64,000 bases of DNA from NCBI RefSeq assembly GCF_003334855.1, contig NZ_QOWE01000006.1:1-64000 (forward strand). Reading direction: 5' to 3'. Position 1 is the stretch's first letter. The number at the start of each line of letters is the position of its first letter. Under the pieces are notes generated by a model that saw nothing but the letters and a program-made list of their open reading frames with translations, was not told the DNA's origin and searched no databases. The translations under genes were made by a program, and so were the position numbers. This document shows, one piece after another, positions 1-8,597 of this stretch. Source of the stretch: Larkinella punicea (GTDB taxonomy: Bacteria > Bacteroidota > Bacteroidia > Cytophagales > Spirosomataceae).

Positions 1-445
1 ACATAGGTAACGGTGTCAGGCACCTAAGGCACTGCTGTTTTTATCCATCCCCTACCGCTCAGCCGAGTGACTACCAAAGATAATTCGGTTAATGGTAATC
101 AAAGAGGGTGTCGAACAAAGGTATGATGGTACTTAATTGGCTCATAATCAATCAACAAATCTCATTGTTCGCGTTAATTTTAGCCTTTGGGACGTAATAT
201 AATCTCAAAACTAATTGCTGGATGTTTATTTTCAATGATGCGCTGGATACGAGCCATAGGCTGATAGAAATCTGGAACCGCTTTGTAGAAAGTGCTTTAC
301 GGATCTACGACTTGTTTTCTTTTCAACTAGAAAATACTTGCCTAAAACCACGTACAAAGTGCCAACCGACAAGGTGAGAAACTAAGCACAAAGACCTCTA
401 TCTTTACCAATTGACAAGATAACGAAAAACCGTCCCCGAGTAAAC
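1..445. other. Left-end non-coding stretch
   Basis: No convincing complete gene is visible on either strand. The stretch is AT-richer than the rest of the window. The only protein-like signal is a 38-codon open fragment on the minus strand at 180-299, listed separately. Confidence 0.5.
180..299 (-). pseudogene. Possible remnant of a gene 3' end
   Basis: On the minus strand, 38 sense codons run between an in-frame TAA (297-299) and a terminal TAA (180-182). The peptide has a natural-looking composition (STFYKAVPDFYQP near its start, FEIILRPKG at its end). There is no good start except an internal ATG that would leave 25 residues. It could be the decayed C-terminus of a lost gene or chance. 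I do not recognise the family. Confidence 0.15.
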
Positions 446-901
446 ATGAAACACAACTTTACGCTAGCGTTGATTGCCCTCAGTTTTGCCTTCGTCGGCT
501 GTGAAACCAAGCCAGCCATAGTGCCCCTCGTCGGCACCTGGGAACTGATTTCGGCCACCGCCACCGAAAAGGATTCGACGTTTTCGACGTTTAATCCGAA
601 ACAGAAAATGATTAAAATTATCAATTCAACCCATTTCGCTTTCCTCAATCACGCCCTGCCGACGGAAAAAGACTCGACTGCTCCGGCGTTCACGGCGGGC
701 GGAGGCAGTTATACTCTGGTGGACAGCGTGTATACCGAACACCTGGAGTATTTCATCGACAAAGCGTGGGAAAATCACAAATTCGAATTTGTGGTGCAAC
801 TCCACGGGGATACGCTGGTTCAAAAAGGCGTTGAAAAACTGGAAAAGCTGGGAATTGACCGGATCATTGTGGAGAAATACCGCCGGGTTACGAAGGAATA
901 G
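446..901 (+). CDS. Lipocalin-like lipoprotein
   Basis: A 151-residue protein beginning with a short lipoprotein signal (lipobox FVGC, Cys at residue 19), so it is probably anchored in the envelope. The mature part opens with a GTWEL motif and continues as alternating beta-type segments, as in small lipocalin-like or DUF4488-type proteins of Bacteroidota. Family knowledge suggests binding of a small hydrophobic ligand, but nothing in the sequence fixes the ligand. The gene stands alone and is convergent with the outer-membrane protein that follows. Confidence is high that it is a gene and moderate on the fold. Confidence 0.75.
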   Translation: MKHNFTLALIALSFAFVGCETKPAIVPLVGTWELISATATEKDSTFSTFNPKQKMIKIINSTHFAFLNHALPTEKDSTAPAFTAGGGSYTLVDSVYTEHLEYFIDKAWENHKFEFVVQLHGDTLVQKGVEKLEKLGIDRIIVEKYRRVTKE

Positions 902-959
902 CGTTTGCAGAACCGTCCGCGTCGTCCGGTTTTTTGGATGCGTTTTGCCGGGAATCGGT

Positions 960-2384
960 TTACAAATCGTAGGTGAAATTAAAGAAAACACCGGTCTGGC
1001 CCTGCCGGTTGACGGAGTAACTGATGCGCCCCACGATGTTGTAGAACGTAGCCACGTCCAGCGCCACGCCCCCGCCGTAGAGCCACGAATTTGCCAGACG
1101 GCTGTTGTATTCCTGCGCCAGCGTGCTGTTGACATACCCCATATCGCCAAACAGACTGACGTACAACGCCAGTGGAAGGGTGTTGAACTGCTTCATCGGC
1201 ATCCAACGGATGTGTTTCCGAACATTCAGCAACTGGTATTTCAGCGTGTTGCGAACCAGTCCATACCGTTGCCCATCAATCACATACAATTCGTAGCCCC
1301 GAACAAAATCCGACAAATAGCCCAGACCGCGCAGGTTGGTATACGGCTGACGCTCTGGCCACGAAAGTTTGCCGCGCACGCTGTTGCTGGCGTAAAATTT
1401 TGCTCCGGGCGACGCTCCGCCCAGCGGCCAGTAGCGGGTATAACTCGCCATGACTTCAAACAACCGCACATTGTCGGACGGCAGAAGCCCGTATTGATTG
1501 GCGGTCAGGTTGAGGTAATGCCCCCGCAATGGATACGCCACGGCATCGCGCCGGTCGTGTGTGAAGAGGTAACTCAGCAGAAAATACCGCTGTCTGGTCT
1601 GGCCGTTCAGAAAATAATCGGGATTCAGTTTGGCAACGGTATCGGCAATGGCATTGCGGACCAGCCGGAGTTCCAGGCGGTGGAAGTTGTAGAACTGGTT
1701 CCGGCGGGTCAGAATGACGTTGGTGAAAAACCGGTCGCGCATTAGGTCTTCACTTCGGAAATACACCAGTTTATCGAACGCCGAGCGGTAGGCCACTTCC
1801 TTGTTGGTCTGGTAGGAAGCCCCAAAACTAATCCCGGTTTTCTGCGCCTTGTCGATGTAAGGGAGCGAGTAGACGACCTGCGTTCGGCGCGTAAAACCAA
1901 ACTCGAAAATGGCGTTGATTTTGTCGGCATTGCCGGTCACATTTTTGTAGTTCAGCCGTGCTCCGTAAATCGTTCGGCGGAAGCTGCGACCCCGTTCATA
2001 CCACCACTCGTTGAAGTTGCGGTCGGCCAGGTCGAAAATCGGGATCACAAAAACGTACCAGCGTTCCTTCAGATTGATCTCGATGTCGATCTCGTTCGCG
2101 CTGACTTCTTTCGCCGTCACATCGACGGTGATAAACAAATTGGTGTTGGTGACTTTTCTCTGATCCCAGGCCAGTTTTTCGGTTAGTTGCGGGCGTTGGA
2201 TGGTATCACCGGCTTTCACCTCCAGTTCGCGCAGAATGATGCGCTCCCGCGTCCGGTGGTTTCCGTGAATGTGAACCGACCGAACCACCCAATAATCACG
2301 CTGCACGGTATCGGCAACGGCGGATGGTTTTGCCGTTGAATCGGCCAAAGACAACGTCCAGAAAAGTAAGGATAGTAGCATCAA
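960..2384 (-). CDS. BamA/TamA-like outer-membrane beta-barrel protein
   Basis: A 474-residue protein with an N-terminal hydrophobic signal. A POTRA-like segment follows at about residues 30-110 (VRSVHIHGNHRTRERIILRE, then GDTIQRPQLTEK). The rest is a long beta-barrel region typical of the surface-antigen (Omp85) superfamily, ending FNFTYDL with the aromatic residue expected of barrel termini. It has one POTRA, where BamA has five, so it is not the essential BamA. It more likely belongs to the short single-POTRA proteins common in Bacteroidota, with a role in outer-membrane insertion or transport that I cannot specify. It is divergent from the MFS gene. Confidence 0.8.
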   Translation of the reverse strand: MMLLSLLFWTLSLADSTAKPSAVADTVQRDYWVVRSVHIHGNHRTRERIILRELEVKAGDTIQRPQLTEKLAWDQRKVTNTNLFITVDVTAKEVSANEIDIEINLKERWYVFVIPIFDLADRNFNEWWYERGRSFRRTIYGARLNYKNVTGNADKINAIFEFGFTRRTQVVYSLPYIDKAQKTGISFGASYQTNKEVAYRSAFDKLVYFRSEDLMRDRFFTNVILTRRNQFYNFHRLELRLVRNAIADTVAKLNPDYFLNGQTRQRYFLLSYLFTHDRRDAVAYPLRGHYLNLTANQYGLLPSDNVRLFEVMASYTRYWPLGGASPGAKFYASNSVRGKLSWPERQPYTNLRGLGYLSDFVRGYELYVIDGQRYGLVRNTLKYQLLNVRKHIRWMPMKQFNTLPLALYVSLFGDMGYVNSTLAQEYNSRLANSWLYGGGVALDVATFYNIVGRISYSVNRQGQTGVFFNFTYDL

Positions 2385-2410
2385 ACGTGCGTCATTGACG
2401 AGGGCATCTT

Positions 2411-2418
2411 CAAAAGTA
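2411..2418 (-). promoter_or_regulatory. Putative -7 box for the barrel gene
   Basis: CAAAAGTA on the plus strand reads TACTTTTG on the minus strand. It matches the Bacteroidota -7 consensus TAnnTTTG and lies 27-34 bp upstream of the ATG at 2384. No clear -33 TTTG is visible. Confidence 0.4.
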
Positions 2419-2543
2419 CCGCAATAAAAAAATAGGTAAAAACAATCTTCGAATCTTGCAACAAAATCCTTATTATTGTCAGAATCGAGTCTCTTTTTGG
2501 CTCCTCCGCTAACCTAAACATCCTTCTTCTCTTCGTTTTTCTC

Positions 2544-3896
2544 ATGAAAGACAAACCCCACCTACGTTTCTGGCAAATCTGGAACATGAGTTTTGGATTT
2601 CTGGGTATTCAGTACGGTTTCGGTTTACAGCAGGCCAACATGAGTCCCATTTTCCGGTATCTCAACGCCGAAGAATCCGCCATTCCCATCCTCTGGCTGG
2701 CGGGTCCCGTCACTGGTTTGCTGGTGCAGCCCATTATCGGCGCGATGAGTGACCGGACATGGTCTAAACGCTGGGGACGCCGAAAACCGTATTTTCTCGT
2801 CGGCGCACTCATCACCAGCTTCGCCCTGATTATGATGCCCAATTCGTCGGCACTCTGGATGGCTGCCAGCCTGATGTGGCTGCTCGATGCAGGTTTGAAC
2901 ATCACGATGGAGCCGTTTCGGGCGTTTATCGGCGACAAATTAAACAACCAGCAACGGAATCTGGGGTTTGCCGTACAGAGTTTCTTTGTCGGGTTCGGGC
3001 AGACGCTGGCCAATCTGATGCCGTTCATTTTGCCGATTTTTGGCATCGCCGTGGCGGCCACAGGTGCCAACCTGATTCCTGACTTTGTCAAATACTCGTT
3101 TTACATCGGCGGTGTTGCCATTCTGGCTTCGGTGATCTGGACCATGTATACGACCACCGAATATCCGCCCGAGAACATGGAGGAGTTTGAGCGGATGAAA
3201 AAAGAGAAGCAGGGCGTTTTTCACGCGTTTGCCGAAGTGTTCGATGCCTTTCGTCACATGCCGACCACCATGAAGCAGCTCTGGTGGGTAAAGTTCTTTA
3301 CCTGGTACGGTTTGCCGCTGATGTGGCAGTATCTGTCGCTGGCCATTGCCCGCCATGCCTTCGATGCGCCGGATGCGAAAATCAATCCCGAAGGGTTTGC
3401 GAAAGGGCTGGAATGGAGCAACTTGTGTTTCGCCCTCTTCAACGTCGGCTGTTTCGGAATCTCGTTTTTGCTGCCGCCCATTGCCAACCGGCTGGGCCGT
3501 CGCAGCACCCACGCGGTTTTCCTGACCATCGGCGGTTTGGGTTTTCTGTCCATGCTGTTTTCGCACGACAAATACATCTTCCTCATCGGCATGACGCTGG
3601 TTGGCCTGGCCTGGGGCTCCATCATGTCGATGCCCTACGTCATGCTTTCCACCTCCGTTCCCAAGGAGCGGATGGGCGTTTACATGGGTTTGTTCAACGG
3701 TTTTATCGTCGTCCCGCAGATTATCAACAACATGACGATCGGGTTTTTGTACGAAACCGTCTTAAACAGCGACCCACGTAATGCACTGGCGCTCTGCGGG
3801 GTTTGCCTGATTCTGGCCGCCGGGGCCTGTTTTCTGGTGAAGGAAACCAATCAGGCCGAAGAAGCGGCCTTTCCCCTTGGAGCCGGAGGGCATTGA
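2544..3896 (+). CDS. MFS transporter, SLC45/sugar-type
   Basis: A 450-residue integral membrane protein with about twelve hydrophobic segments. The signature DRTWSKRWGRRKPY lies between helices 2 and 3 (D...RxGRR), and a second copy, NRLGRRS, lies at the start of the C-terminal half. This is the pattern of disaccharide carriers related to plant sucrose transporters and SLC45 in the major facilitator superfamily. The likely role is proton-linked uptake of a sugar across the inner membrane. No glycoside hydrolase is adjacent, so the substrate is open. It ends 8 bp before a long inverted repeat that separates it from a convergent lipoprotein gene. Confidence 0.85.
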   Translation: MKDKPHLRFWQIWNMSFGFLGIQYGFGLQQANMSPIFRYLNAEESAIPILWLAGPVTGLLVQPIIGAMSDRTWSKRWGRRKPYFLVGALITSFALIMMPNSSALWMAASLMWLLDAGLNITMEPFRAFIGDKLNNQQRNLGFAVQSFFVGFGQTLANLMPFILPIFGIAVAATGANLIPDFVKYSFYIGGVAILASVIWTMYTTTEYPPENMEEFERMKKEKQGVFHAFAEVFDAFRHMPTTMKQLWWVKFFTWYGLPLMWQYLSLAIARHAFDAPDAKINPEGFAKGLEWSNLCFALFNVGCFGISFLLPPIANRLGRRSTHAVFLTIGGLGFLSMLFSHDKYIFLIGMTLVGLAWGSIMSMPYVMLSTSVPKERMGVYMGLFNGFIVVPQIINNMTIGFLYETVLNSDPRNALALCGVCLILAAGACFLVKETNQAEEAAFPLGAGGH

Positions 3897-3903
3897 AGAG
3901 ATC

Positions 3904-3983
3904 AGACAAGAGAGGTGAGACAAGAGTGTAAAGACCAATCCATTCGCAGGTGTCTCACTTCTCTTGTCTCACCTCTCTCGTCT
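3904..3983. repeat. Long intergenic inverted repeat, family A
   Basis: Arms at about 3904-3927 and 3957-3983 are near-perfect complements built on GAGAGGTGAGACAAGAG, with a loop of about 30 nt. It sits between two convergent genes, so it may terminate both. The same core recurs at 18003-18105. Confidence 0.8.
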
Positions 3984-3990
3984 AGTTCAC

Positions 3991-4623
3991 CTATTTCAAA
4001 TCTGCCAGCTTGCTCAGGTCAATGTCTTCGAGCGTGGCTTTGATTTTGCTCATCTCAACGCCATTGCCTTTGGTGGTTACGATGAAACGGTTGTTGATCA
4101 ATACCGCAATTTCGCCGTTTTTGCTTTCGTTGTCGTATTTTTCGTAGGCCTTGTAGTCGCCAAATTTGGTGGTTTTTTCGTAACCATTTTCGGTTTCCTT
4201 GTCCACTTCGATAATCGACCAGGCAGCCATACCCATCAGCGCACCTGTCCCGCCCGCATCGACGATGTTCACTTCGATGGATTGGCTGTCGTCGTCGTTG
4301 CGGTATTCACCTTTGGCGGTGGAAATGTTGAAACCGGCCATGCCGTTCTTCTCGCCGGTGGCTTCTTTGCGGGCCAAACCGTCGGCATCGGCGGGGAGCA
4401 TTTCTTTCAGTTTGCGGAAATCGACGGTTTCGACCGGACCATTTTTCTGCATCTCTTCCGCCTGATCAGCCATTTTTTTCAGTGCATCGACGCTTTCGCT
4501 GGCCGAAATCGAGGTCCCGTCATCGTCCGATGATTCGGCTTTTTCTTCTTCTTTATTGCCTCCACAGCTCATCAACAGCGTAGCTGCCAGCAAGAAAACG
4601 GGTACTGATTGGATCAGTTTCAT
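3991..4623 (-). CDS. Hypothetical lipoprotein
   Basis: A 210-residue protein with a lipoprotein signal (lipobox LMSC, Cys at residue 20). An acidic low-complexity linker follows (KEEEKAESSDDD) and then a soluble domain rich in charged residues. The domain has a GALMGMAAWS segment near its middle and ends DLSKLADLK. I do not recognise the family. The Glu/Asp-rich linker after the lipidated Cys resembles export signals of surface lipoproteins in Bacteroidota, so surface display is possible. It is convergent with the MFS gene. Confidence 0.75.
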   Translation of the reverse strand: MKLIQSVPVFLLAATLLMSCGGNKEEEKAESSDDDGTSISASESVDALKKMADQAEEMQKNGPVETVDFRKLKEMLPADADGLARKEATGEKNGMAGFNISTAKGEYRNDDDSQSIEVNIVDAGGTGALMGMAAWSIIEVDKETENGYEKTTKFGDYKAYEKYDNESKNGEIAVLINNRFIVTTKGNGVEMSKIKATLEDIDLSKLADLK

Positions 4624-4754
4624 TCGTAGTTTGGATTGGTTTAGTCAAGAGTTTATGCACCAACCGGATTCTGCCGGAGGAGTTGAAGCAAAGAAAGAAG
4701 GATTCTGTTTACAATGTATTCATTATTGAGGCAGCGGTAAGAAATCGCCCGCTG

Positions 4755-5588
4755 CTACCGGTTTTTTCCGGAACTCTGGAGAGCCGCCTGTTTCCGGAAA
4801 CTCACCACCAGTAAAAAAATACCGGCGAGTACGGCTGGAATGCTCAGGATTTGACCCATATTGAGGGCCAGCGTTTTTTCAAACTCAACCTGATCTTCTT
4901 TCAGAAATTCGTAGAAAAACCGCAGGCCAAACACCCCGATCAGGAAGATGCCGAGCAAACTGCCCCGGGGCGTATTCTGCTTGTAGCGGTTCCAGAACCA
5001 GAACAGAAAGAGGCAGATGAACAGGCACGAAATGGCTTCGTACAATTGCGCCGGGTGGCGGGGAATCTGTAGATACTCCGTGTTGTTAACAAAGACGAAT
5101 CCCCAGGGAACGTCGGTGGGGCGGCCGACAATCTCGGAGTTCATCAGGTTGCCGAGCCGGATGAAACAGCCGCCCAGGGCCACGGCGATGACGATGCGGT
5201 CGGTCACCCAGAGGAACGTCTGTTGGGTAGCCAGGCTGGACTTCCGGCGGGAGTAGAGCCACAAACCGGTCAGAATCCCCACGGTGGCACCGTGGCTGGC
5301 CAGTCCGCGGTAGGGGGGAAGAATCACCTCCAGCGGGTTTTTGAACAGAACTTCGGGTTCGTAGAAAAGAAAATGGCCGATTCGGGCACCGAGAACCGTG
5401 GCAATGACCATGTAGAGGGTCAGGGCATCAATGTCGCTGATGGGTTTGCCTTCGCGTTTGAAGATGTAGAGCATGATTTGCTGGCCCAACAGAAAACCGA
5501 GGGCGAACAGGAGACCATACCAGCGAACGGAGAAAGAGCCGATAGAAAACAATTCGGGATTAACGTCCCAGATGATGTAGGAGAGCAT
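4755..5588 (-). CDS. lgt: Prolipoprotein diacylglyceryl transferase
   Basis: A 277-residue inner-membrane enzyme that moves diacylglycerol from phosphatidylglycerol to the lipobox cysteine of prolipoproteins, the first step of lipoprotein maturation. The signature segment FIRLGNLMNSEIVGRPTD is present at about residues 143-160. Other family landmarks are SVRWYGLLFALGF near the N-terminus, the HPAQLYEA motif, and REFFYEFLKE-type residues near the end (here LRFFYEFLKED). Seven hydrophobic segments and the length match the family. It is divergent from yidD, and a TAnnTTTG box lies upstream. The many lipoproteins in this window are its substrates. Confidence 0.97.
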   Translation of the reverse strand: MLSYIIWDVNPELFSIGSFSVRWYGLLFALGFLLGQQIMLYIFKREGKPISDIDALTLYMVIATVLGARIGHFLFYEPEVLFKNPLEVILPPYRGLASHGATVGILTGLWLYSRRKSSLATQQTFLWVTDRIVIAVALGGCFIRLGNLMNSEIVGRPTDVPWGFVFVNNTEYLQIPRHPAQLYEAISCLFICLFLFWFWNRYKQNTPRGSLLGIFLIGVFGLRFFYEFLKEDQVEFEKTLALNMGQILSIPAVLAGIFLLVVSFRKQAALQSSGKNR

Positions 5589-5693
5589 TCGATTTCGTGA
5601 CGTGTTAAAAAATAGACCCGCATCGGCGGCTCAGGGTTTGAGTTCTGCGGCCCAACCGGCTGGTTGAAGAGCTGGCCCGGCGCGGATTGCAAG

Positions 5694-5701
5694 CAAAGAT
5701 A
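5694..5701 (-). promoter_or_regulatory. Putative -7 box for lgt
   Basis: CAAAGATA on the plus strand is TATCTTTG on the minus strand, an exact TAnnTTTG match about 105 bp upstream of the lgt ATG. It lies just before the divergent yidD start. Confidence 0.4.
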
Positions 5702-5712
5702 GAAAAGATTTA

Positions 5713-5943
5713 ATGAAGGACTTGTTATCTATTATGAAAACCGTGTTGATTGGTTTCGTTCGATTTTACCAGGGCGCCCTCTCGCCCTACCTGCCCAATT
5801 CGTGCCGGTATACGCCAACCTGCTCCCAATACATGATTGAAGCCGTGCAGAAATACGGCGCTTTGAAAGGCGGAGAACTGGGGTTGAAGCGCATTGCGCG
5901 CTGTCATCCGTGGGGCGGGAGCGGCTATGATCCGGTTCCCTGA
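5713..5943 (+). CDS. yidD: Membrane protein insertion efficiency factor YidD
   Basis: A 76-residue protein with the YidD signature: an amphipathic N-terminal helix ([15 protein letters not shown]) followed by the cysteine motif [15 protein letters not shown], then [25 protein letters not shown]. YidD helps YidC and Sec insert inner-membrane proteins. The start at 5713 is the longest. An internal ATG at 5734 would give [13 protein letters not shown], which aligns equally well with other YidD proteins, so the first seven residues are uncertain. It is divergent from lgt. Confidence 0.95.
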   Translation: MKDLLSIMKTVLIGFVRFYQGALSPYLPNSCRYTPTCSQYMIEAVQKYGALKGGELGLKRIARCHPWGGSGYDPVP

Positions 5944-6060
5944 TGGGGGTGGAGACCGGTCGCAGGCTGACATTTTGTCGCAAAATCCGGGGTAGCCTGA
6001 TTATTGATCGGGGTGGCTGGCGACGGTTACCGGAGCAAAAACGACTACTGATTGACAACC

Positions 6061-6438
6061 ATGGAAATAACGGCAGATAACCGATTGAGACGATTGATCG
6101 TTGTGGGGGACCGGGTGCTGGTGAAACCCAAAAACCCGAGTGAACGCACCAACAGCGGTTTGTATTTACCACCGACCGTAACGGAAAAAGAACAGGTTCA
6201 GAGCGGCTATGTCATCAAAGTGGGACCGGGGTATCCGATTCCTGCGCCGTCGGAAGAGGAGCCCTGGAAGGAAACCGAAGAAAAAGTAAAATACATGCCA
6301 CTCCAGGCCCTGGAAGGCGATCTGGCCATTTACCTCCAGCGCAACGCCATCGAACTGGAATACGAAGGTGAAAAATACTGCATTGTTCCGCAGTCGGCCA
6401 TTCTGTTGCTGGAACGTTCCGAAAACCTCTTCGATTGA
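6061..6438 (+). CDS. GroES-like co-chaperonin family protein
   Basis: 125 residues from the ATG at 6061. The frame is also open to a TTG at 6052, which I reject as a start. The segments VVGDRVLVKPKNPSERTNSG, GYVIKVGPGY, GDLAIYLQ and the closing IVPQSAILLLE follow the Cpn10/GroES fold. The mobile-loop region differs from canonical GroES and carries a long insert at about residues 60-80 (APSEEEPWKETEEK). No groEL is adjacent. This is a divergent paralogue widespread in Bacteroidota, and I do not assume that it works with GroEL. Confidence 0.8.
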   Translation: MEITADNRLRRLIVVGDRVLVKPKNPSERTNSGLYLPPTVTEKEQVQSGYVIKVGPGYPIPAPSEEEPWKETEEKVKYMPLQALEGDLAIYLQRNAIELEYEGEKYCIVPQSAILLLERSENLFD

Positions 6439-6490
6439 CAAAGGGTTATGGAGGATAAGCCGGAAAAGCGGCTTTTAAACCTTTTACGGT

Positions 6491-6931
6491 ATGCAAACGG
6501 TATGGTTGATGGGAGTACTGCTCAGTATGACCCTGGTTGGAGTCACGGAAAATAATGGTTTTCAAAAGAAATCCCTGAAAACCGTACTGGATGAGAAGCG
6601 GAACGACCGGCGCATTTTGCTGGTGTATGGGACTGATCCGGCGCAACCTGCTTTTTTGCAGCAGCAAAAAATCCTCCAAACTGAAAAAGCGGGCCTGGAT
6701 GAACGCGACCTGGATGTAATCATGCTGACTGCCGCCGAACTGCCGGAAAGTGACCGGCAGTTTCTGGCAAAAAATGCGTTTCAGTTAACCCCCGCCGACG
6801 TTTTCAAAGGCTGGCTCATCGGCAAAGACGGCGGGGTAAAACACACGTTCAAAAAAACGATCAAACCCGGCGAGGTATTCCGCATCATCGACAGCATGCC
6901 CATGCGGCAGGCGGAGACCCGGAGACAGTAG
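6491..6931 (+). CDS. DUF4174 domain protein, exported
   Basis: A 146-residue protein with an N-terminal hydrophobic signal. The remainder matches the DUF4174 pattern: RRILLVYGTD at about residue 40, a central helix region, then LIGKDGGVKHTF and the closing IDSMPMRQAE motif. The family is thought to have a thioredoxin-like fold without the catalytic CxxC, and none is present here. Its function is unknown. It follows the GroES-like gene by 52 bp on the same strand and may be co-transcribed. Confidence 0.8.
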   Translation: MQTVWLMGVLLSMTLVGVTENNGFQKKSLKTVLDEKRNDRRILLVYGTDPAQPAFLQQQKILQTEKAGLDERDLDVIMLTAAELPESDRQFLAKNAFQLTPADVFKGWLIGKDGGVKHTFKKTIKPGEVFRIIDSMPMRQAETRRQ

Positions 6932-6957
6932 GTAACAAGGGTTACAATCCTTGGACG

Positions 6958-7383
6958 TTACATCAAATTTAATTGAACCACGACCGACAGGAACTGGTAA
7001 CAACCTGCTTTGGTTTTGGAAAATTCGTCGGATAAACCGGCAAACTGGCTGGGAATGGCCTTGTAGCGGCCAAACTGGGATTCTCCGCACGGAAGTGGTG
7101 TGGCTGAAACGCAGGTAGAACGGTCGCAGATCAGGTCGGTATGCAGGCGCGTAAACCACACTTTCAGCCGGTTCAGGCTCTGTTGGTAATCGAAGGCGCG
7201 CTGGCGAAGATTCTGGTGGTTGAATTGCTCCAGAACATCATCCAGGAGGGTCATCAACTGCTCAATTTCCTGTTCGTAGCTCGTCAGGGCAAGGGCCCAC
7301 CGCTTGTTTTCGGAATGACAATTTTCCAGTTGATACATTTCCAGATCGGCAATTGAATTCTTTAGCGGTTCCATCGTATTCAT
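6958..7383 (-). CDS. Hypothetical helical protein
   Basis: 141 residues from the ATG at 7383. A longer reading to 7428 adds a basic stretch unlike the rest. The N-terminal two-thirds are predicted helical with heptad-like Leu spacing (IEQLMTLLDDVLEQFNHQNL, then FDYQQSLNRLKVWF). The C-terminal part contains three Cys residues. I do not recognise the family. It is convergent with the DUF4174 gene and divergent from a small membrane protein. Confidence 0.6.
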   Translation of the reverse strand: MNTMEPLKNSIADLEMYQLENCHSENKRWALALTSYEQEIEQLMTLLDDVLEQFNHQNLRQRAFDYQQSLNRLKVWFTRLHTDLICDRSTCVSATPLPCGESQFGRYKAIPSQFAGLSDEFSKTKAGCYQFLSVVVQLNLM

Positions 7384-7555
7384 ATTTTCCGTAAAGCTGC
7401 CGGTTCGCCCGGACCTTCGCCATGACATTCGTCAGTTTTTGACGTGAGGATTGTTAATTCGCGGTAAAACAGAGATCAGCCGGTTGGCTAACGGATCTCA
7501 TTCCCGGGCGGTCTTTTCGCAGCGACTTTTGTGTCATCAATTATTCCTTACGACG

Positions 7556-7909
7556 ATGAACACGAAACTCGCTTTTCCCGCCCACTCTGTTGCCGATCAA
7601 CCTGCTCCTTTAAACTGGCGTACCCGGTATAACCGTGCCATCAATGTTCTGGAAACCGGCGATTACCGGTTTACGGTCATGGTGGCCCTGCTGATCATCC
7701 AGAGTTGCGTCATAACGCCGGCTTCACTACTGGTTTTTCAATATTTTGATTTCGGTTACAGCGACATTTTCGCCGGTGTCGCGGTGGTTAGTTTCTTCGG
7801 CGTACTGGTTTCTAACCTCGGCCTGTTGTCCGTACGGTTTTGTGTCCAGCTTTTTACCGTTAATCTGCTGATTCACATTGCGATGGTAGCGGTTCATTTC
7901 CTGCGCTAA
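7556..7909 (+). CDS. Small membrane protein, hypothetical
   Basis: 117 residues from the ATG at 7556. An upstream open stretch to 7451 lacks support. Three hydrophobic segments lie at about residues 38-58, 68-88 and 92-113 (VMVALLIIQSCVITPASLLVF; AGVAVVSFFGVLVSNLGLL; FTVNLLIHIAMVAVHFL), preceded by a 35-residue cytoplasmic head. No known family is recognised. The gene is followed by a strong hairpin terminator. Confidence 0.65.
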   Translation: MNTKLAFPAHSVADQPAPLNWRTRYNRAINVLETGDYRFTVMVALLIIQSCVITPASLLVFQYFDFGYSDIFAGVAVVSFFGVLVSNLGLLSVRFCVQLFTVNLLIHIAMVAVHFLR

Positions 7910-7982
7910 GCATTTCCTGCCACGCCTTTGGCAGACTGCTCGCTGAATTCCATCGTTCGCAAACGCCTGAATGGTTATTTCC

Positions 7983-8032
7983 GAACAAAAAGCCCCCTGA
8001 CCGCATTGGTGCGGTCAGGGGGCTTTTTGTTC
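7983..8032. terminator. Bidirectional hairpin terminator
   Basis: A perfect 23-bp stem (GAACAAAAAGCCCCCTGACC at the 5' side) closes on a TTGG loop. T-runs lie on either side in each reading direction. It lies between two convergent genes ending at 7909 (+) and 8039 (-), so it probably serves both. Confidence 0.9.
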
Positions 8033-8038
8033 AGCCGG

Positions 8039-8287
8039 TTAAATAAACGGCTGTGGTTGCGGTGTTTGGATGTTTACCGCCGACTTGATCCGGTTTTGGA
8101 GTTCCAGATCCAGAATTCGGGCGTATTCCGTCCACTCCTGATCAGCAGCCGTAAAGTCATCCCCTCTTTCTTTTTCATCCGCTTTGTAATGCTTCTCGGC
8201 ATCTTTTACGTACGAAGCGGCCAGGTTGAGGGCATAGGCATACATTTTCTGAATTTCATCGAACGAAAGGTCACTTAGATTTTTCAT
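8039..8287 (-). CDS. Small hypothetical helical protein
   Basis: An 82-residue soluble protein, almost all helical and charged (SFDEIQKMYAYALNLAASYV, KHYKADEKERGDDF, EWTEYARILDLELQNRI). There is no signal peptide. No family is recognised. Codon use is like that of its neighbours, and the gene is closed by the strong terminator at 7983-8032. Confidence 0.6.
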   Translation of the reverse strand: MKNLSDLSFDEIQKMYAYALNLAASYVKDAEKHYKADEKERGDDFTAADQEWTEYARILDLELQNRIKSAVNIQTPQPQPFI

Positions 8288-8345
8288 GGGTTTATGTCTG
8301 GTATACGTTCTTAACTACCGGACACCACGAAATGTTAAGCCAACC

Positions 8346-8372
8346 TTTGGGTCGGTTTCTTTCTTACCTTTG
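8346..8372 (+). promoter_or_regulatory. Bacteroidota-type promoter of a small gene
   Basis: TTTG at 8346-8349 and TACCTTTG at 8365-8372 match the -33 (TTTG) and -7 (TAnnTTTG) elements, with 19 bp between element starts. It lies 35 bp upstream of the 46-codon gene at 8407. Confidence 0.6.
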
Positions 8373-8406
8373 CTAAGACAAGCACCTTTAAAGACCGGTA
8401 AGGAAT

Positions 8407-8547
8407 ATGGATGGTACGCTATGGGCTCTGGGTTTGAGCTTTATTTTGCTGTGGATTGTCAAACAACGGCGTAAAATCACCCAACGCATCTACCTGTTTG
8501 CCGGGCTGATCCTGATTATTGTCTATTTGTTTATTCGTTTCTGGTGA
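8407..8547 (+). CDS. 46-residue two-helix membrane protein
   Basis: ATG at 8407, TGA at 8545-8547, with the purine-rich AAGGAAT just before the start. The product has a first hydrophobic helix (ALGLSFILLWIV), a short basic loop (KQRRKITQR) and a second helix (LFAGLILIIVYLFI), ending in RFW. The positive loop between two helices suggests a helical hairpin in the inner membrane with a cytoplasmic loop. A clear promoter lies upstream. The function is unknown. Confidence 0.6.
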   Translation: MDGTLWALGLSFILLWIVKQRRKITQRIYLFAGLILIIVYLFIRFW

Positions 8548-8597
8548 GAAAGGAAAAGAAAAGAGGGAAGGGCATTGGCAAGCCCTCCCCGTTTTGA

